A DNA stretch of 64,000 bases from Tahibacter soli (GCF_025717065.2 NZ_JAOVZO020000014.1:310001-374000), one strand, 5' to 3'. Shown: positions 17,897 to 29,261, counted from the stretch's first letter. The notes: generated by a model from the letters alone, not told the origin. A program made the numbers and translations.

Positions 17897-18414
17897 CCGC
17901 GCCGGACCCCGTCTTCGGCGAAGGGCTCGTCGGCGAGGAATACCTGCCGGCCGCCTTCGTGCCGCGCGCGCTCGACGCCGCGGCGGGCGAGCGCCTGGTT
18001 CAGCGCGCCGTGCGGCTGCTCGCCGTCGACGCGCTGCTCGAGGAGGAACCGGTCGACGAGGACGAAGACCCGCGCCTGGCCCGGATCGAAGCCAAGCTGG
18101 GCCTCGCGCTCGAGATGCTCGGTACCCTTGCCGCCCGCGAGGCGCTGCCCGACGTCCTGCTGCGCTGGTCGTCGCAGGGCGTAGAGCTGCCGCTCGATGG
18201 GCCCGTGGCGCCCGGCACCGCGGGCGTCGTGCGCATCGCGCTCATGCCCGGCCTGCCGCTGGCGCTCGAACTGCCGGGCAACGTCGTGCGCTGCGACGCC
18301 GGCCGCGCCGGCATCCGCTACGCGCACGCCGACGAGGCGTTCGAATCCGCGCTGGCGCGGCGCGTGTTCCGCGCCCACCGCCGCGCGGTCGCGCAGGCCC
18401 GCCGGCAGCGCTGA
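17893..18414 (+). CDS. PilZ-domain protein in the flagellar cluster
   Basis: The protein of 173 residues has an acidic N-terminal half and a C-terminal PilZ-like beta barrel (about 85-160; LRWSSQGVELPLDG, GVVRIALMPGLPLALELPGNVVR). PilZ domains bind c-di-GMP, but the usual RxxxR and D/NxSxxG motifs are not clear here, so binding is uncertain. A PilZ gene right after fliS/fliT is typical of Xanthomonas and Lysobacter relatives. A motility or FleQ-linked role is inferred. The start is GTG. Confidence 0.72.
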   Translation: MTAPDPVFGEGLVGEEYLPAAFVPRALDAAAGERLVQRAVRLLAVDALLEEEPVDEDEDPRLARIEAKLGLALEMLGTLAAREALPDVLLRWSSQGVELPLDGPVAPGTAGVVRIALMPGLPLALELPGNVVRCDAGRAGIRYAHADEAFESALARRVFRAHRRAVAQARRQR

Positions 18415-18505
18415 GCCCTCCGTGCGCGCAGCGGGCGAATTTGTCCTTTCTTCCATTCCTGACATCGGTTAGCTTCGGTGTACGCATACGTCTGGAGGAG
18501 ACCGC

Positions 18506-19135
18506 ATGCGCGTCCTCTTGGCTGACGACCACACGCTGGTACGCGCGGGCATCCGCCGGCTGCTCGAATCGGTCGAAGACATCGAGGTGGTCGCGGAAGC
18601 CGACAACGGCAACGCGGTGTCGGACCTCGTCGCGCTGAAGCATCCCGACGTCGCGCTGATCGACCTGTCCATGCCCGGCAAGAACGGCCTGGAAGTGGCG
18701 GCCGAGCTGCGCCGGCGCTTTCCCGAGACCGTGGTCGTCATCATGTCGATGCACGCCGACGTCAGCTACGTGCGCACCGCGCTCGACAACGGCGCCGCCG
18801 GCTTCGTCGTCAAGGAGGCGGCACCCGCCGAGCTCGAGCTCGCCCTGCGCGCCGCGTGCGCCGGCCAGACGTTCCTCAGCCCGAAGGTGTCGTCGCGGAT
18901 GCTCGACACCTACGTGCGCCGCGGCCGCGCGAGCGGGCTCGACGCGCTCTCGCCGCGGCAGCGCGAGATCCTCGCGCTCATGGCCCGCGGCCGCGCCACC
19001 AAGGAGATCGCCGCCGACCTCGGCATCAGCGCGAAGACGGTGGAAACCCATCGGGCCCGCATGATGGAGATCCTCGGCGTGCGCCGCAGCGCCGAGCTGC
19101 TGCGCCTCGCCGTGCAATCGTCGCTGGGCGGCTGA
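18506..19135 (+). CDS. NarL/LuxR-type response regulator
   Basis: The protein of 209 residues has a receiver domain (LLADDHT, phospho-acceptor D53 in ALIDLSMPG, K103 in VVKEAAPAE) and a C-terminal LuxR-type helix-turn-helix (about 145-205; LSPRQREILALMARG, TKEIAADLGISAKTVETHR). A strong GGAGGAG precedes the ATG. It stands alone between pilZ and rpoN2, without an adjacent kinase. The NarX-type kinase at 53.7 kb is one possible partner. Its targets are unknown; the position suggests control of rpoN2-fleQ or motility. Confidence 0.93.
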   Translation: MRVLLADDHTLVRAGIRRLLESVEDIEVVAEADNGNAVSDLVALKHPDVALIDLSMPGKNGLEVAAELRRRFPETVVVIMSMHADVSYVRTALDNGAAGFVVKEAAPAELELALRAACAGQTFLSPKVSSRMLDTYVRRGRASGLDALSPRQREILALMARGRATKEIAADLGISAKTVETHRARMMEILGVRRSAELLRLAVQSSLGG

Positions 19136-19160
19136 CGCCCGTCGAAAAACCGGCATTGTC

Positions 19161-19171
19161 GGGAAATTCCC
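19161..19171 (+). promoter_or_regulatory. short palindrome upstream of rpoN2
   Basis: GGGAA-A-TTCCC, a perfect 5-bp inverted repeat with a 1-nt centre, 105 bp before the rpoN2 start. It could be an operator for the adjacent regulator. Nothing ties it to a known protein and no clear -35/-10 pair was found in the 140-bp gap. Confidence 0.25.
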
Positions 19172-19275
19172 TACAGCGCATTCTGGATTTTCCCCACACC
19201 GGCCGGCAAAGCCCCGATTCCTGCGTTGACGCGTGCTATCCACAATGGCTGCCACGGACAGACAGGGGGCACGCC

Positions 19276-20655
19276 ATGAAAACGACGCTACGCGCACACA
19301 TGTCGCAGCAGATCGGGCTGACGCCGCAGCTGCTGCAATCGATACGACTGCTGCAGGTGGATGCGGCGACGCTGGATGCCGAGATCGCACGGGCGCTCGA
19401 CGAGAACCCGATGCTCGAACGCGTCGACGAAACGACGCCGACGATCGACGCCAGCCTCGCCGGCAGCGCCTACGGCGCCGCCCAGATGTACGACTTCCGC
19501 GGCGCCGGCCACGGCGACACCGATCCGCTGGCCGCCGTGGCGCAGCCCGCCTCCACCGACCGCCGAGTGCAAGTGCTCGATGCGCTGTCGCCGAACCTGG
19601 ACGAAGCCGACCTCGCCATCGCCGCGTGGATCCTCGATCACGTCGGCGACGCCGGCTACCTCGAGGTGCCGCACGACGAACTGCTCGCCGCCGGCGCGCG
19701 GGCGTTCGAGACGACGACCCGCCATGTCGAGTCGCTGCGCCGTCGCATCGTGTGCGGCGAGATCGCCGGCTACGCGGCGCGCGACCTCGCCGAGTGCCTG
19801 GCCGCGCAGCTCGACGACGTCGCTCCGGACGCCCGGGGTCTCGCCCTGGCGCGCCGCATCGTCGGATCCTGCCTGGCAGATTTCGCGCAGGGCGACGACG
19901 CCAGCCTCGCGTACCGGCTCGGCGCGAACGAGGCCGAGTTCGGCCATGCGGCCCGCCTGATCCGTTCGCTGGATCCGAAGCCGGGCGAGCTGCCGGGCGG
20001 CGACAGGTCGGTCGCGATGATTCCCGAGGTGGTCGCGGTGCGCGGCAACGGCGGCTGGCAGGTGGCGCTGAACCCGCACACCGCGCCGCGCCTGCGCGTC
20101 AACGCCGGCTACGAGAACCTGCTCGCCGGCGCCGGCGACACGCCCGGCACGCAGCGCCTGCGCAACCTCGCCGGCGAAGCCCGCTGGATGGCGCGCGCGG
20201 TCGCGATGCGGTGCGACACGCTGCTGCGCACCGCCCAGGCGCTGGTCGAGCGCCAGGTCGCGTTTCTCGAACGCGGCGAGGAGGGCCTCGTGCCGCTGAC
20301 CCTGCGCGAAGTCGCCGACGCGATCGGCATGCACGAGTCGACCGTCTCGCGCATCACCACCGGCAAGTACATCGCCACGCCGCGGGGCACGTTCGAGCTG
20401 AAGGCGTTCTTCGCCGTGCGCCTCGACGGCGCCGCGGTGTCGGGTGCGGCCGTTCGCGCCATGGTCCGCCGGCTCATCGACGGCGAAAGCCCGGTCGCGC
20501 CCCTGCACGACGACGCGATCGTGTCGCTCCTGGCGCGCCAGGGCGTTTCGGTGGCGCGACGCACCGTCGCGAAGTATCGCGATCTCATGAACATCGCGCC
20601 GGCCAAGCTGCGCCACGGGGGCTTCGCGCCGCCGGCGCGCATGGTCGCTTGCTGA
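19276..20655 (+). CDS. rpoN: RNA polymerase sigma-54 factor (RpoN2 type)
   Basis: Sigma-54 directs polymerase to -24/-12 promoters and needs an AAA+ activator. The protein of 459 residues has region I (MSQQIGLTPQLLQSIRLLQ), the core-binding domain, the HTH (LREVADAIGMHESTVSRIT) and the RpoN box ARRTVAKYR near residue 430. It carries a short tail of about 24 residues after the box, unlike typical RpoN, which ends closer to it. An acidic region II is short. Its place before a receiver-only regulator and fleQ marks it as the flagellar RpoN2 of Xanthomonas-like genomes; a housekeeping rpoN probably exists elsewhere. Confidence 0.95.
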   Translation: MKTTLRAHMSQQIGLTPQLLQSIRLLQVDAATLDAEIARALDENPMLERVDETTPTIDASLAGSAYGAAQMYDFRGAGHGDTDPLAAVAQPASTDRRVQVLDALSPNLDEADLAIAAWILDHVGDAGYLEVPHDELLAAGARAFETTTRHVESLRRRIVCGEIAGYAARDLAECLAAQLDDVAPDARGLALARRIVGSCLADFAQGDDASLAYRLGANEAEFGHAARLIRSLDPKPGELPGGDRSVAMIPEVVAVRGNGGWQVALNPHTAPRLRVNAGYENLLAGAGDTPGTQRLRNLAGEARWMARAVAMRCDTLLRTAQALVERQVAFLERGEEGLVPLTLREVADAIGMHESTVSRITTGKYIATPRGTFELKAFFAVRLDGAAVSGAAVRAMVRRLIDGESPVAPLHDDAIVSLLARQGVSVARRTVAKYRDLMNIAPAKLRHGGFAPPARMVAC

Positions 20656-20669
20656 AGAGGGCTGCTTCC

Positions 20670-21045
20670 ATGAACAGGCTGTCCGTACTGCTGGTGGACG
20701 ATCACGAGGGTTTCCTCAACGCCGCGATGCGCCACTTCCGCCAGGTGTCGTGGCTCGACATCGTCGGCCGCGCCTACGACGGCCTGCAGGCCATCGAGCG
20801 CACCGAGTCGCTGCGGCCCGCCGTCGTGCTGATGGACCTCGCGATGCCGGAAATGGGCGGCTTGCAGGCGACGCGCCTGATCAAGGCCCAGACGGCGCCG
20901 CCCTACGTCGTCATCGCCAGCCACTTCGACGACGCGGAACACCGCGAACATGCAGCCCGCGCGGGCGCCGACGCATTCGTCAGCAAGCTCAACTACGTCC
21001 AGGAAGTCATGCCGATCCTCGAACGCGTCGCCGCGGAGCCCCGCC

Positions 21046-21053
<8 letters not shown>
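20670..21053 (+). CDS. vemR: VemR-like receiver-only response regulator
   Basis: A receiver domain alone, 127 residues: acidic D10-D11, phospho-acceptor D56 in [10 protein letters not shown], Ser84 in the switch position and K106. Gene order rpoN2-vemR-fleQ is that of Xanthomonas, where VemR affects motility and virulence and works with RpoN2 and FleQ. It overlaps fleQ by 8 bp, which suggests equal dosage with FleQ. The naming rests on gene order and domain content. Confidence 0.82.
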
Positions 21054-22470
<1,417 letters not shown>

Positions 22471-22478
22471 CGCTGCCG

Positions 22479-22494
22479 CGGTACGCGCCTTGCA
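22479..22494 (+). promoter_or_regulatory. sigma-54 promoter of the fliE operon
   Basis: GGTAC-GCGCC-TTGC has GG at 22480-22481 and GC at 22492-22493, 12 bp apart. The predicted start is about 22505, some 23 bp before fliE. The element is nearly identical to that before fliL (one base differs in the spacer). Confidence 0.87.
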
Positions 22495-22499
22495 GAAGG

Positions 22500-22513
22500 C
22501 CGTCAAACGGACG
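22500..22513 (+). promoter_or_regulatory. inverted repeat in the fliE leader (candidate regulator site)
   Basis: C-CGTC-AAACG-GACG, an inverted repeat of 4 bp with a 5-nt centre, overlapping the predicted start. It shares the run CCGTCAAACG with the flgB leader. A FleQ or other activator/repressor site is inferred only. Confidence 0.4.
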
Positions 22514-22527
22514 ACACGGGGGCAACC

Positions 22528-22860
22528 ATGAGCGATATCGGCATCAACGCGATACTGGCGCAGATCCGCGCGCTCAAGGGCGATGCGGCAGGCGGCGTCG
22601 GCACCGCCGCGCAAACCGGCGCGGCGCCCGCCGGAGGCACGAGCTTCGCCGATACGCTCGCCCGCGCCGCGACCCGCGTGAGCGATGCGCAGCACCAGGC
22701 GTCCGATCTTGCCCGGTCGTTCGAACTCGGCGACCGCAACGTGAGCCTGGCGCGCGTGATGATCGCGCAGCAGGAGGCGCAGGTGGGCTTCAAGGCGGCG
22801 ATCGAGGTGCGCAACCGGCTGGTGCGGGCGTACCAGGACGTCATGAACATGCCGCTGTAA
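22528..22860 (+). CDS. fliE: FliE, MS-ring/rod junction protein
   Basis: FliE links the MS-ring to the proximal rod. The protein of 110 residues ends in the conserved block RVMIAQQEAQVGFKAAIEVR and LVRAYQDVMNMPL. The N-terminus (SDIGINAILAQIRALK) is also typical. The ATG follows GGGGG. First gene of the fliEFGHIJK operon. Confidence 0.97.
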   Translation: MSDIGINAILAQIRALKGDAAGGVGTAAQTGAAPAGGTSFADTLARAATRVSDAQHQASDLARSFELGDRNVSLARVMIAQQEAQVGFKAAIEVRNRLVRAYQDVMNMPL

Positions 22861-22902
22861 AGAATTTCCCTAAACCACTACCGAACTTCCGGACAAAGCC
22901 CC

Positions 22903-24492
22903 ATGGCCTCTGCGCTCGAACGCCTGCAGGACATTCCCGGCCTGCGCCAGCTCGCGATGCTCGTCGCGCTCGCCGCCGCCGTCGCCGTGGGCGTCGGCGC
23001 GTACTTCTGGGCGCAGAAACCGGAGTACCTGCCGCTCTACAGCGGCCTGGCCGACAAGGACGCCGCCAACGTCGTCGACGCGCTGCGCGCCGCGGGGGTC
23101 GACTTCCGCATCGACGCGGCGAGCGGCGCCATCTCGGTGGTCGAGCCTGCGCTGCACGAGGCGCGCATGAAGCTCGCGGCGCAGGGCCTGCCGGAACAGT
23201 CTCGCCTGGGCCTGGAATTCATCGAGAAGGACCAGGGCTTCGGCGTCAGCCAGTTCGTCGAGAACGCCCGCTACCAGCACGCGCTCGAAAACGAGCTCGC
23301 GCGCACCATCGCGCAGCTCAAGCCGGTACGCGACGCGCGCGTGCACCTGGCGGTGCCCAAGCCCAGCGCGTTCGCGCGCGGCCGCGACGCCGCCAGCGCC
23401 TCGGTGCTGGTCGAGCTGCAGCCCGGCCGTCCGCTCGAGAGCGAGCAGGTCGCCGCCGTCGTGCATCTCGTCGCGTCGAGCATTCCCGATCTCGCGCCGG
23501 AACGCGTCTCGGTCGTCGACCAGACCGGCCGGCTGCTGACCGACGCGGATCCGGACAGCGACAACGCCGTCGCCGCCGCGCAGTTCGCGCAGCAGCGCCG
23601 GCTCGAGGCCGCCTACGTGCAGCGCGTGCAGGAACTGCTCGAGCCGCTCGTCGGCCGCGGCCGCGTCAGCGCGCAGGTGGCGGTGGACATGGACTTCACC
23701 GTCGTCGAGGAAGCGAAGGAATCGTTCACGCCCGACCCCGCCAAGGTGCGCAGCGAGCAGGTCGCCGAAGCCACCGGCGCCGCCAACGCGCCGCCGCAGG
23801 GCGTGCCGGGCGCGACCAGCAACACGCCGCCCGGCACGGGCGCGACGCCCGCGTCGTCGATCGCCGCCGGTGCGGTCGCGCCGAACTCGACCAAGAGCGC
23901 GACCCGCAACTTCGAGCTCGACCGCTCGGTGAGCCATACGCGGCAGCCGCCGGGCCGGGTTCGCCGCGTCAACGTCGCGGTGATCGTCGACACGGTTCCT
24001 ACCGTTGAAGCCGGCGCCGACGGCAAGCCGGGCAAGACCGTCGAGCAGGCGTTGACCGCGGACCAGCTCAAGCAGGTCGAGGCGCTGGTGCGCCAGGCCG
24101 TGGGTTTCGACGAGAAGCGCGGCGACGGCGTTTCGGTGGTCAACGCCTCGTTCGCGCGCGTCGCGGACGTCGGCGCCGACGAAGCCACTCCCTGGTGGCG
24201 CCAGCCGGTGCTGCGCGACGTCGCGCGGCTGGGCGTGGGTGCGGCGATCGTGCTGCTCCTCGTCTTCACCGTGCTGCGCCCGACCCTGCGCGCCCTGGTG
24301 GGACCGGCTCGCTCCCCCGCCGCGGACGAGCCCGTGATCGTCGACGCCGACGTGATCGATTCCTCCCCGGCGCTGCCGCCGGCGACGGCGAACGGATGGG
24401 AGGACCGCCTGCGCCTGGCGAAGGCCGCGGTCGGCCAGGATCCGAAGAAGGTGGCGCAGGTCGTCAAGAATTGGGTGGCCAACGATGCCTGA
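22903..24492 (+). CDS. fliF: FliF, MS-ring protein
   Basis: FliF forms the inner-membrane MS-ring. The protein of 529 residues has a TM segment at about 18-38, the ring-building motifs (EYLPLYSGLADKDA, VHLAVPKPSAFAR, ASVLVELQPG), a Gly/Pro-rich region around 290-325, and a second TM near 440-460. The C-terminal tail (ENRLRLAK-like KAAVGQDPKKVAQVVKNWV) is the FliG-binding region. A 42-bp gap separates it from fliE. Its end overlaps fliG by 8 bp. Confidence 0.97.
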   Translation: MASALERLQDIPGLRQLAMLVALAAAVAVGVGAYFWAQKPEYLPLYSGLADKDAANVVDALRAAGVDFRIDAASGAISVVEPALHEARMKLAAQGLPEQSRLGLEFIEKDQGFGVSQFVENARYQHALENELARTIAQLKPVRDARVHLAVPKPSAFARGRDAASASVLVELQPGRPLESEQVAAVVHLVASSIPDLAPERVSVVDQTGRLLTDADPDSDNAVAAAQFAQQRRLEAAYVQRVQELLEPLVGRGRVSAQVAVDMDFTVVEEAKESFTPDPAKVRSEQVAEATGAANAPPQGVPGATSNTPPGTGATPASSIAAGAVAPNSTKSATRNFELDRSVSHTRQPPGRVRRVNVAVIVDTVPTVEAGADGKPGKTVEQALTADQLKQVEALVRQAVGFDEKRGDGVSVVNASFARVADVGADEATPWWRQPVLRDVARLGVGAAIVLLLVFTVLRPTLRALVGPARSPAADEPVIVDADVIDSSPALPPATANGWEDRLRLAKAAVGQDPKKVAQVVKNWVANDA

Positions 24493-25489
24493 GATCGAAA
24501 CCCTGAGCGGCACGCAGCGCGCGGCCGTGTTCCTGATGGCGCTGGGCGAGCAGGAGGCGGCCGAAGTGCTGCGCCAGCTCGGCGCGAAGGAAGTGCAGAA
24601 GCTCGGCAGCGCGATGGCGACCATCAAGAGCGTCTCGCGCGAGCAGCTCGACGACGTCATGTCGTCGTTCTCCGACGCCTTCGACAGCGAGACCTCGCTC
24701 GGCATGGGCGCGGACGACTACGTGCGCAAGGTGCTCGTCCAGGCGCTGGGCGAGGACAAGGCGGGCGGCCTGATCGACCGCATCCTCGTGGGCCGCAACA
24801 CCAAGGGCCTCGAAACCCTCAAGTGGATGGAGCCGCGCGCGGTCGCGGATCTGATCCGCAACGAGCACCCGCAGATCATGGCCATCGTGCTCGCCTATCT
24901 CGACAGCGACCAGGCGGCCGAGGTGATCAAGCAGCTGCCGGTGCGCGTGCGCACCGACGTGCTGCTGCGCATCGCCACGCTCGACGGCATCCCGCCGTCG
25001 GCGCTCAACGAACTCAACGAGATCATGGAGCGCCAGTTCACCGGCGCTCAGAACCGCGGCGCGGCGAATGTCGGCGGCGTCAAGGTGGCGGCGAACATCT
25101 TGAACTTCATGGATTCGACGAACGAGCAGCAGATCCTGGGATCGATCCGCGATCTCGACGGCGAGCTCGGCAACCGCATCCAGGAGCTGATGTTCGTCTT
25201 CGACAACCTGGCCGAGCTCGACGATCCCACGATCCAGACGCTGCTGCGCGACGTACCCGGCGACAAGCTCGGCGTCGCGCTGCGCGGCGCCGATCCGCGC
25301 GTGAAGGACAAGGTCCTGCGCAACATGTCCGAGCGCGCCGCCACCATCCTCGCCGAGGACATGGAAGCGCGCGGTCCGGTGCGGCTGTCGGACGTCGAGG
25401 CGGCGCAACGCGAAATCCTCGCCACCGTGCGCAGGCTGGCCGACGCCGGCACGATCCAGCTCGGCGGCAAGGGCGAGTCGTTCGTATGA
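24485..25489 (+). CDS. fliG: FliG, motor switch protein
   Basis: FliG transmits torque and sits on the MS-ring. The protein of 334 residues has the N-domain ([14 protein letters not shown]), the middle domain EHPQ motif ([14 protein letters not shown]) and the C-terminal torque helix with charged residues ([32 protein letters not shown]). These charges would interact with MotA/MotC loops. Its length is normal. Confidence 0.98.
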   Translation: MPEIETLSGTQRAAVFLMALGEQEAAEVLRQLGAKEVQKLGSAMATIKSVSREQLDDVMSSFSDAFDSETSLGMGADDYVRKVLVQALGEDKAGGLIDRILVGRNTKGLETLKWMEPRAVADLIRNEHPQIMAIVLAYLDSDQAAEVIKQLPVRVRTDVLLRIATLDGIPPSALNELNEIMERQFTGAQNRGAANVGGVKVAANILNFMDSTNEQQILGSIRDLDGELGNRIQELMFVFDNLAELDDPTIQTLLRDVPGDKLGVALRGADPRVKDKVLRNMSERAATILAEDMEARGPVRLSDVEAAQREILATVRRLADAGTIQLGGKGESFV

Positions 25490-26082
25490 GCCTCGCCGAC
25501 GGCAGCACCGATGCCGGCGTCGCCGCCCGTCCGTGGCGTGCGCCGTCGCTCGACCCGCCGCCGCCCGCGCCGGCGCCGCCGAGCGTGGCCGAACTGGAAG
25601 GCATCGCGGCCGCGGCACGGGCCGAGGGCTACGCACGCGGCCACGAGGAAGGTCTCGCGCAGTCGCTCGGCGAACAGCGCCGCCTCGCCGCGCAACTCGC
25701 CGGCGTGATCGACGCGTTCGCCCGTCCGCTCGGCGAACTCGGGCACGACGTGCAGAACGTGCTCGGCGCCGCCGCGGCGCAGATCGCCGGCGCGCTGCTG
25801 CGCCGCGAGTACGTGGCCGAACCCGCGCTGCTCGCGGCGCTGGTCGCCGAAGCCCTGGCGGCCGTCGGCGACCGCGACCGCAAGGTCGAGGTACGCCTGC
25901 ACCCGGACGATCTCGCCGCCGTGCTGCCGCTCGTCGCCGCCGATCCGCTCGCCAGGCTCGCCGCCGACGCCACCCTCGCCCGCGGCGACGTGCGCGTGCA
26001 TGCCGACAACCTGCGTCTCGACGCCCGCCTGGCCACGCGGCTGGACGCCGTCGTCGCCGGTCTCGCACGGAGCGCGCCATGA
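25486..26082 (+). CDS. fliH: FliH, export ATPase regulator
   Basis: FliH tethers and restrains the FliI ATPase. The protein of 198 residues has a Pro-rich N-terminus, then the [20 protein letters not shown] segment with the GxxxG-like helix typical of FliH. A C-terminal domain follows with [19 protein letters not shown] overlaps join it to fliG and fliI. Confidence 0.93.
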   Translation: MSLADGSTDAGVAARPWRAPSLDPPPPAPAPPSVAELEGIAAAARAEGYARGHEEGLAQSLGEQRRLAAQLAGVIDAFARPLGELGHDVQNVLGAAAAQIAGALLRREYVAEPALLAALVAEALAAVGDRDRKVEVRLHPDDLAAVLPLVAADPLARLAADATLARGDVRVHADNLRLDARLATRLDAVVAGLARSAP

Positions 26083-27446
26083 ACCTGCGCACCGAATGGC
26101 AGGACCGGCGCGACGCCCGCATCGTCGAACGGCTGTCTTTGATTTCAACGCGGCCGCCGGCGCGCGAATTCGTGCGCGAGGGCGTCCTCAAGCGCGTGGT
26201 CGGCCTGACCGTGGAAGCGGCCGGCTGCGAGGTGCCGCTGGGTGCGCAATGCCGCGTCGAGACCGCCGACGGATCGTGGATCGAAGCCGAGGTGGTCGGT
26301 TTCTCCGGCGACCGCACCTTCCTCATGCCGAGCGGCGAGCTGCACGGGCTGATCCCGAACGCGCGCGTCGTGCCTTCGCCCGGCGACGGGCTCGTGGGCG
26401 TCGGCGAGGCGCTGCTCGGTCGGGTGATCGACGGCGAGGGCGTGCCGCTCGACGGTCGCGGCGAGCCGCACCTGACGGGTGCCGTACCGCTGCAGGGACC
26501 GTCGATCAATCCGCTCCAGCGCGAGCCGATCAGCGCGCCGCTGGACGTGGGTGTGCGCGCGATCAACGCGCTGCTGCCGATCGGCCGCGGACAACGCGTC
26601 GGGCTGTTCGCCGGATCCGGCGTCGGCAAGTCGACGCTGCTCGGCATGATGACGCGCCATACCACCGCCGACGTCATCGTGGTGGGACTGATCGGCGAAC
26701 GCGGACGCGAAGTGCGCGACTTCGTCGAGCGCACGCTGGGCCAGATGGGGCTCAGCCGCGCCGTGGTCGTGGCGACGCCGGCCGACCGGCCGCCGCTCGC
26801 GCGCCTGCACGGCGCCTGGCGCGCGACCGCCATCGCCGAGTGGTTCCGCAGCCGCGGCAACAACGTGCTCCTCCTGATGGATTCGCTGACGCGCTTCGCC
26901 CAGGCGCAGCGCGAGATCGGCCTGTCGGTCGGCGAGCCCCCCACCACGCGCGGCTATCCGCCGTCGGTGTTCGCGCGGCTGCCGCAGCTCGTCGAGCGCG
27001 CCGGCAACGGCAACGCGGGCGAAGGCTCGATCACCGCGTTCTACACCGTGCTGACCGAAGGCGACGACCCGCACGAGCCCATTTCCGATGCGGCCCGCGC
27101 GATCCTCGACGGCCACATCGTGCTCTCGCGCGCCGTCGCCGAGAGCGGCCGCTATCCGGCGATCGACGTCGAGGCGTCGATCAGCCGCCTCGCGTCCGAA
27201 CTCACCGACCCCGCCTGGCGCGACCGCATCCGCCGCGTGCGCCGGCTCATGTCGGCCTATTCCTCCAATCGCGACCTGATTGCCATCGGCGCCTATCAGC
27301 GCGGCGCCGATCCGCGCGTCGACGAGGCGCTGCGGCGCTGGCCGGCGCTGACCGCCTTCCTCGAGCAGGACGTCGAGGAAGCCGCGGACGTGGCCGGCAG
27401 CCGGGCCGCCCTCGCCCGCCTCATCGACGACGAAGGTGCCGCATGA
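26079..27446 (+). CDS. fliI: FliI, flagellar export ATPase
   Basis: FliI is the F1-beta-like ATPase of the flagellar type III export system. The protein of 455 residues has Walker [10 protein letters not shown] (178-186), the [15 protein letters not shown] segment, Walker [19 protein letters not shown], and the type III ATPase hallmark [18 protein letters not shown]. It lies between fliH and fliJ, overlapping both by 4 bp. Confidence 0.98.
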   Translation: MNLRTEWQDRRDARIVERLSLISTRPPAREFVREGVLKRVVGLTVEAAGCEVPLGAQCRVETADGSWIEAEVVGFSGDRTFLMPSGELHGLIPNARVVPSPGDGLVGVGEALLGRVIDGEGVPLDGRGEPHLTGAVPLQGPSINPLQREPISAPLDVGVRAINALLPIGRGQRVGLFAGSGVGKSTLLGMMTRHTTADVIVVGLIGERGREVRDFVERTLGQMGLSRAVVVATPADRPPLARLHGAWRATAIAEWFRSRGNNVLLLMDSLTRFAQAQREIGLSVGEPPTTRGYPPSVFARLPQLVERAGNGNAGEGSITAFYTVLTEGDDPHEPISDAARAILDGHIVLSRAVAESGRYPAIDVEASISRLASELTDPAWRDRIRRVRRLMSAYSSNRDLIAIGAYQRGADPRVDEALRRWPALTAFLEQDVEEAADVAGSRAALARLIDDEGAA

Positions 27447-27877
27447 ATTCCCGACGACTCAAGACGATCCGGCAACTGGCGGACCTGCGCGAGCGCGAGC
27501 AGGCGCGGCGCTACGCCGCCGAGCAGCGCGTCGCCGAGGCGCAGGCCCGCCGGCTGGACGACATCGAGCGCTACATCGCCGAATACGAGGGCGCGAGACT
27601 CGGGACCCTGGCGCCCGCGTTGCTCGCCAATCACCTGGCGTTCGTGGCGCAGCTCGGCGAGGCGCGCGAACAGCAGCGCCGCCAGGTGGCGAATGCCGCG
27701 CTCGCCTGCGAGGCGGAGCGCGGACGCCTGGTGGAAGCCCGTCGCGGCGCCGCGGTCTACGAGCGCCTCTCCGACACGCTCGCCGCGCGCGAACGCGCCG
27801 AGGCCGAAAGCCGCGCGCAAGGAGAGCTCGACGAGCACGGTCAGCACCCGCGCACCCCGACCGACCAGCGCCGATGA
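27443..27877 (+). CDS. fliJ: FliJ, export chaperone-escort stalk
   Basis: FliJ sits in the FliI hexamer pore and helps couple it to the export gate. The protein of 144 residues is an Arg/Ala/Glu-rich coiled coil ([19 protein letters not shown]) as expected. Its sequence is otherwise poorly conserved, so position between fliI and fliK carries weight. Overlaps of 4 bp on both sides. Confidence 0.9.
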   Translation: MNSRRLKTIRQLADLREREQARRYAAEQRVAEAQARRLDDIERYIAEYEGARLGTLAPALLANHLAFVAQLGEAREQQRRQVANAALACEAERGRLVEARRGAAVYERLSDTLAARERAEAESRAQGELDEHGQHPRTPTDQRR

Positions 27878-29214
27878 GCGTCGCCGTGAAGCCGGCCGTC
27901 GTAACGTCCCCCGCCGCCGCGCCATCGGCAAGGGCCGCCGCCGGAAGCCTCGACGCGGCTTTTGCCCTGTTGCTGGGCACCGCGGCGCCTGCCGGTATTT
28001 CCGCGGACGCGGGCGCGCCACTGCAGAAAGAAGGCAGCGACGGGGGAGACGAGGCGGCTGCCGGCGACGGCGGCTCCGCGCCGCTGCCGGTGGCTGCCTG
28101 GCTGTATGCGCCGCCCGCGCCGATGATCGCCGCATCCGACGTGAAACCCGCGGCGCCGCCACGCGCGTCGGCACCGCCTTGCGCGTCGCCGCCGTCCGCC
28201 GCTGCGCCAACGGCACCGGCGCCCGCGCCGGCGTCCGAACCGCCTTCCGCGGCGGCGACCACCATGGCGCTGCTCGATGCGTCGCGATCGCTCGCAGCGT
28301 CGATGCCGGCGGCTGCGCCGGTTCCCGCCCGGCGGAGCCCGACGGCGGAAGCGTCCGGGCAAACGTCGCCGTCGCCGTCGCCCGCAACGGCGTCGCCGGC
28401 GATCGTCCCGGCCGAACCTGTATTTCCGGACTTTTCCACACTGCCGGCACGGAACTGCGCCCTGCCGGAGAGCCTTGTCGCAGCCGCGCCGGCGTCGCCT
28501 GCGCCCGAAGCGACCGCCTCGCCGCAGCCGCCGACTCGCGGAACGCACCGGCACGCCCCCGTGCCGGAGGTTTCGGCCGCCGACACCTTGGCTGCCGCGG
28601 CCGCGCCGGCACCGACCGCGGACGCCGGTACCGCCGCACCCGCACCGTCTCCCGATACGGCGGCGCAAGTCGCCGTCGTGCCTGCCCCGGATGCGCCGCC
28701 GCACGTCGACTTCACACCGGCCGCTGCCGCGCCGCTGCCCGAGGCGCGCGCGCCGGCGGCAGCGCCGCCCGTCCGCGAACCGCCGCAGCTGCCGCCACCG
28801 GTGGTGCACTCGCCGCAGTTCGGCGACGCGTTCGGCGGCCACGTCACCTGGCTCGCCGAACAGCGCGTCGGCGAGGCGCAGATCCGCGTGTCGCCCGACG
28901 ACCTTGGTCCGATCGACATCCGCCTGCGCTTCGAGGGCGATCGCGTGCATGCCGAATTCGGCAGTGCGCACGCCGAGGTGCGGGCGGCGATCGAAACGCA
29001 CCTGCCCCGCCTGCGCGAACTCCTGGGCACGCAGGGGCTCGAGCTCTCCGGCGCCGGGGTCGGCGGCAGCCTGGGCCAGGCGCCGCAGCAGTCGCGCGCC
29101 GCGCCGCCGGCGCACACCGACGCCGCTGCCGATACCGACGCCGCAGACGCGCCGCAGGCGGCGGCCGCCGTGCGCACGATCGCGGCACGCGGACTTTTTG
29201 ACGCCTGGGCCTGA
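27874..29214 (+). CDS. fliK: FliK, hook-length control protein
   Basis: FliK measures hook length and switches export specificity through FlhB. The protein of 446 residues is a long Ala/Pro-rich, low-complexity ruler region (about 1-300). The C-terminal Flg_hook domain follows (about 305-400; WLAEQRVGEAQIRVSPDDLG, IDIRLRFEGDRVHAEF, LPRLRELLGTQGLEL). It ends the fliEFGHIJK run; a new sigma-54 promoter lies about 30 bp after it. Confidence 0.94.
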   Translation: MSVAVKPAVVTSPAAAPSARAAAGSLDAAFALLLGTAAPAGISADAGAPLQKEGSDGGDEAAAGDGGSAPLPVAAWLYAPPAPMIAASDVKPAAPPRASAPPCASPPSAAAPTAPAPAPASEPPSAAATTMALLDASRSLAASMPAAAPVPARRSPTAEASGQTSPSPSPATASPAIVPAEPVFPDFSTLPARNCALPESLVAAAPASPAPEATASPQPPTRGTHRHAPVPEVSAADTLAAAAAPAPTADAGTAAPAPSPDTAAQVAVVPAPDAPPHVDFTPAAAAPLPEARAPAAAPPVREPPQLPPPVVHSPQFGDAFGGHVTWLAEQRVGEAQIRVSPDDLGPIDIRLRFEGDRVHAEFGSAHAEVRAAIETHLPRLRELLGTQGLELSGAGVGGSLGQAPQQSRAAPPAHTDAAADTDAADAPQAAAAVRTIAARGLFDAWA

Positions 29215-29245
29215 CCGCCCGCCGCCAATTTTCCGCCGCCGTGCG

Positions 29246-29261
29246 CGGTACACGCCTTGCA
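29246..29261 (+). promoter_or_regulatory. sigma-54 promoter of the fliL operon
   Basis: GGTAC-ACGCC-TTGC has GG at 29247-29248 and GC at 29259-29260, 12 bp apart. The start should fall about 18 bp before the fliL ATG. It would drive fliLMNOPQR-flhB-flhA and perhaps flhF-flhG-fliA. Confidence 0.87.

Noticed and set aside
22861-22902. A promoter for fliF (TAAA in the fliE-fliF gap)
   Set aside because: No matching -10 at 15 nt; fliF is most simply read from the fliE promoter.
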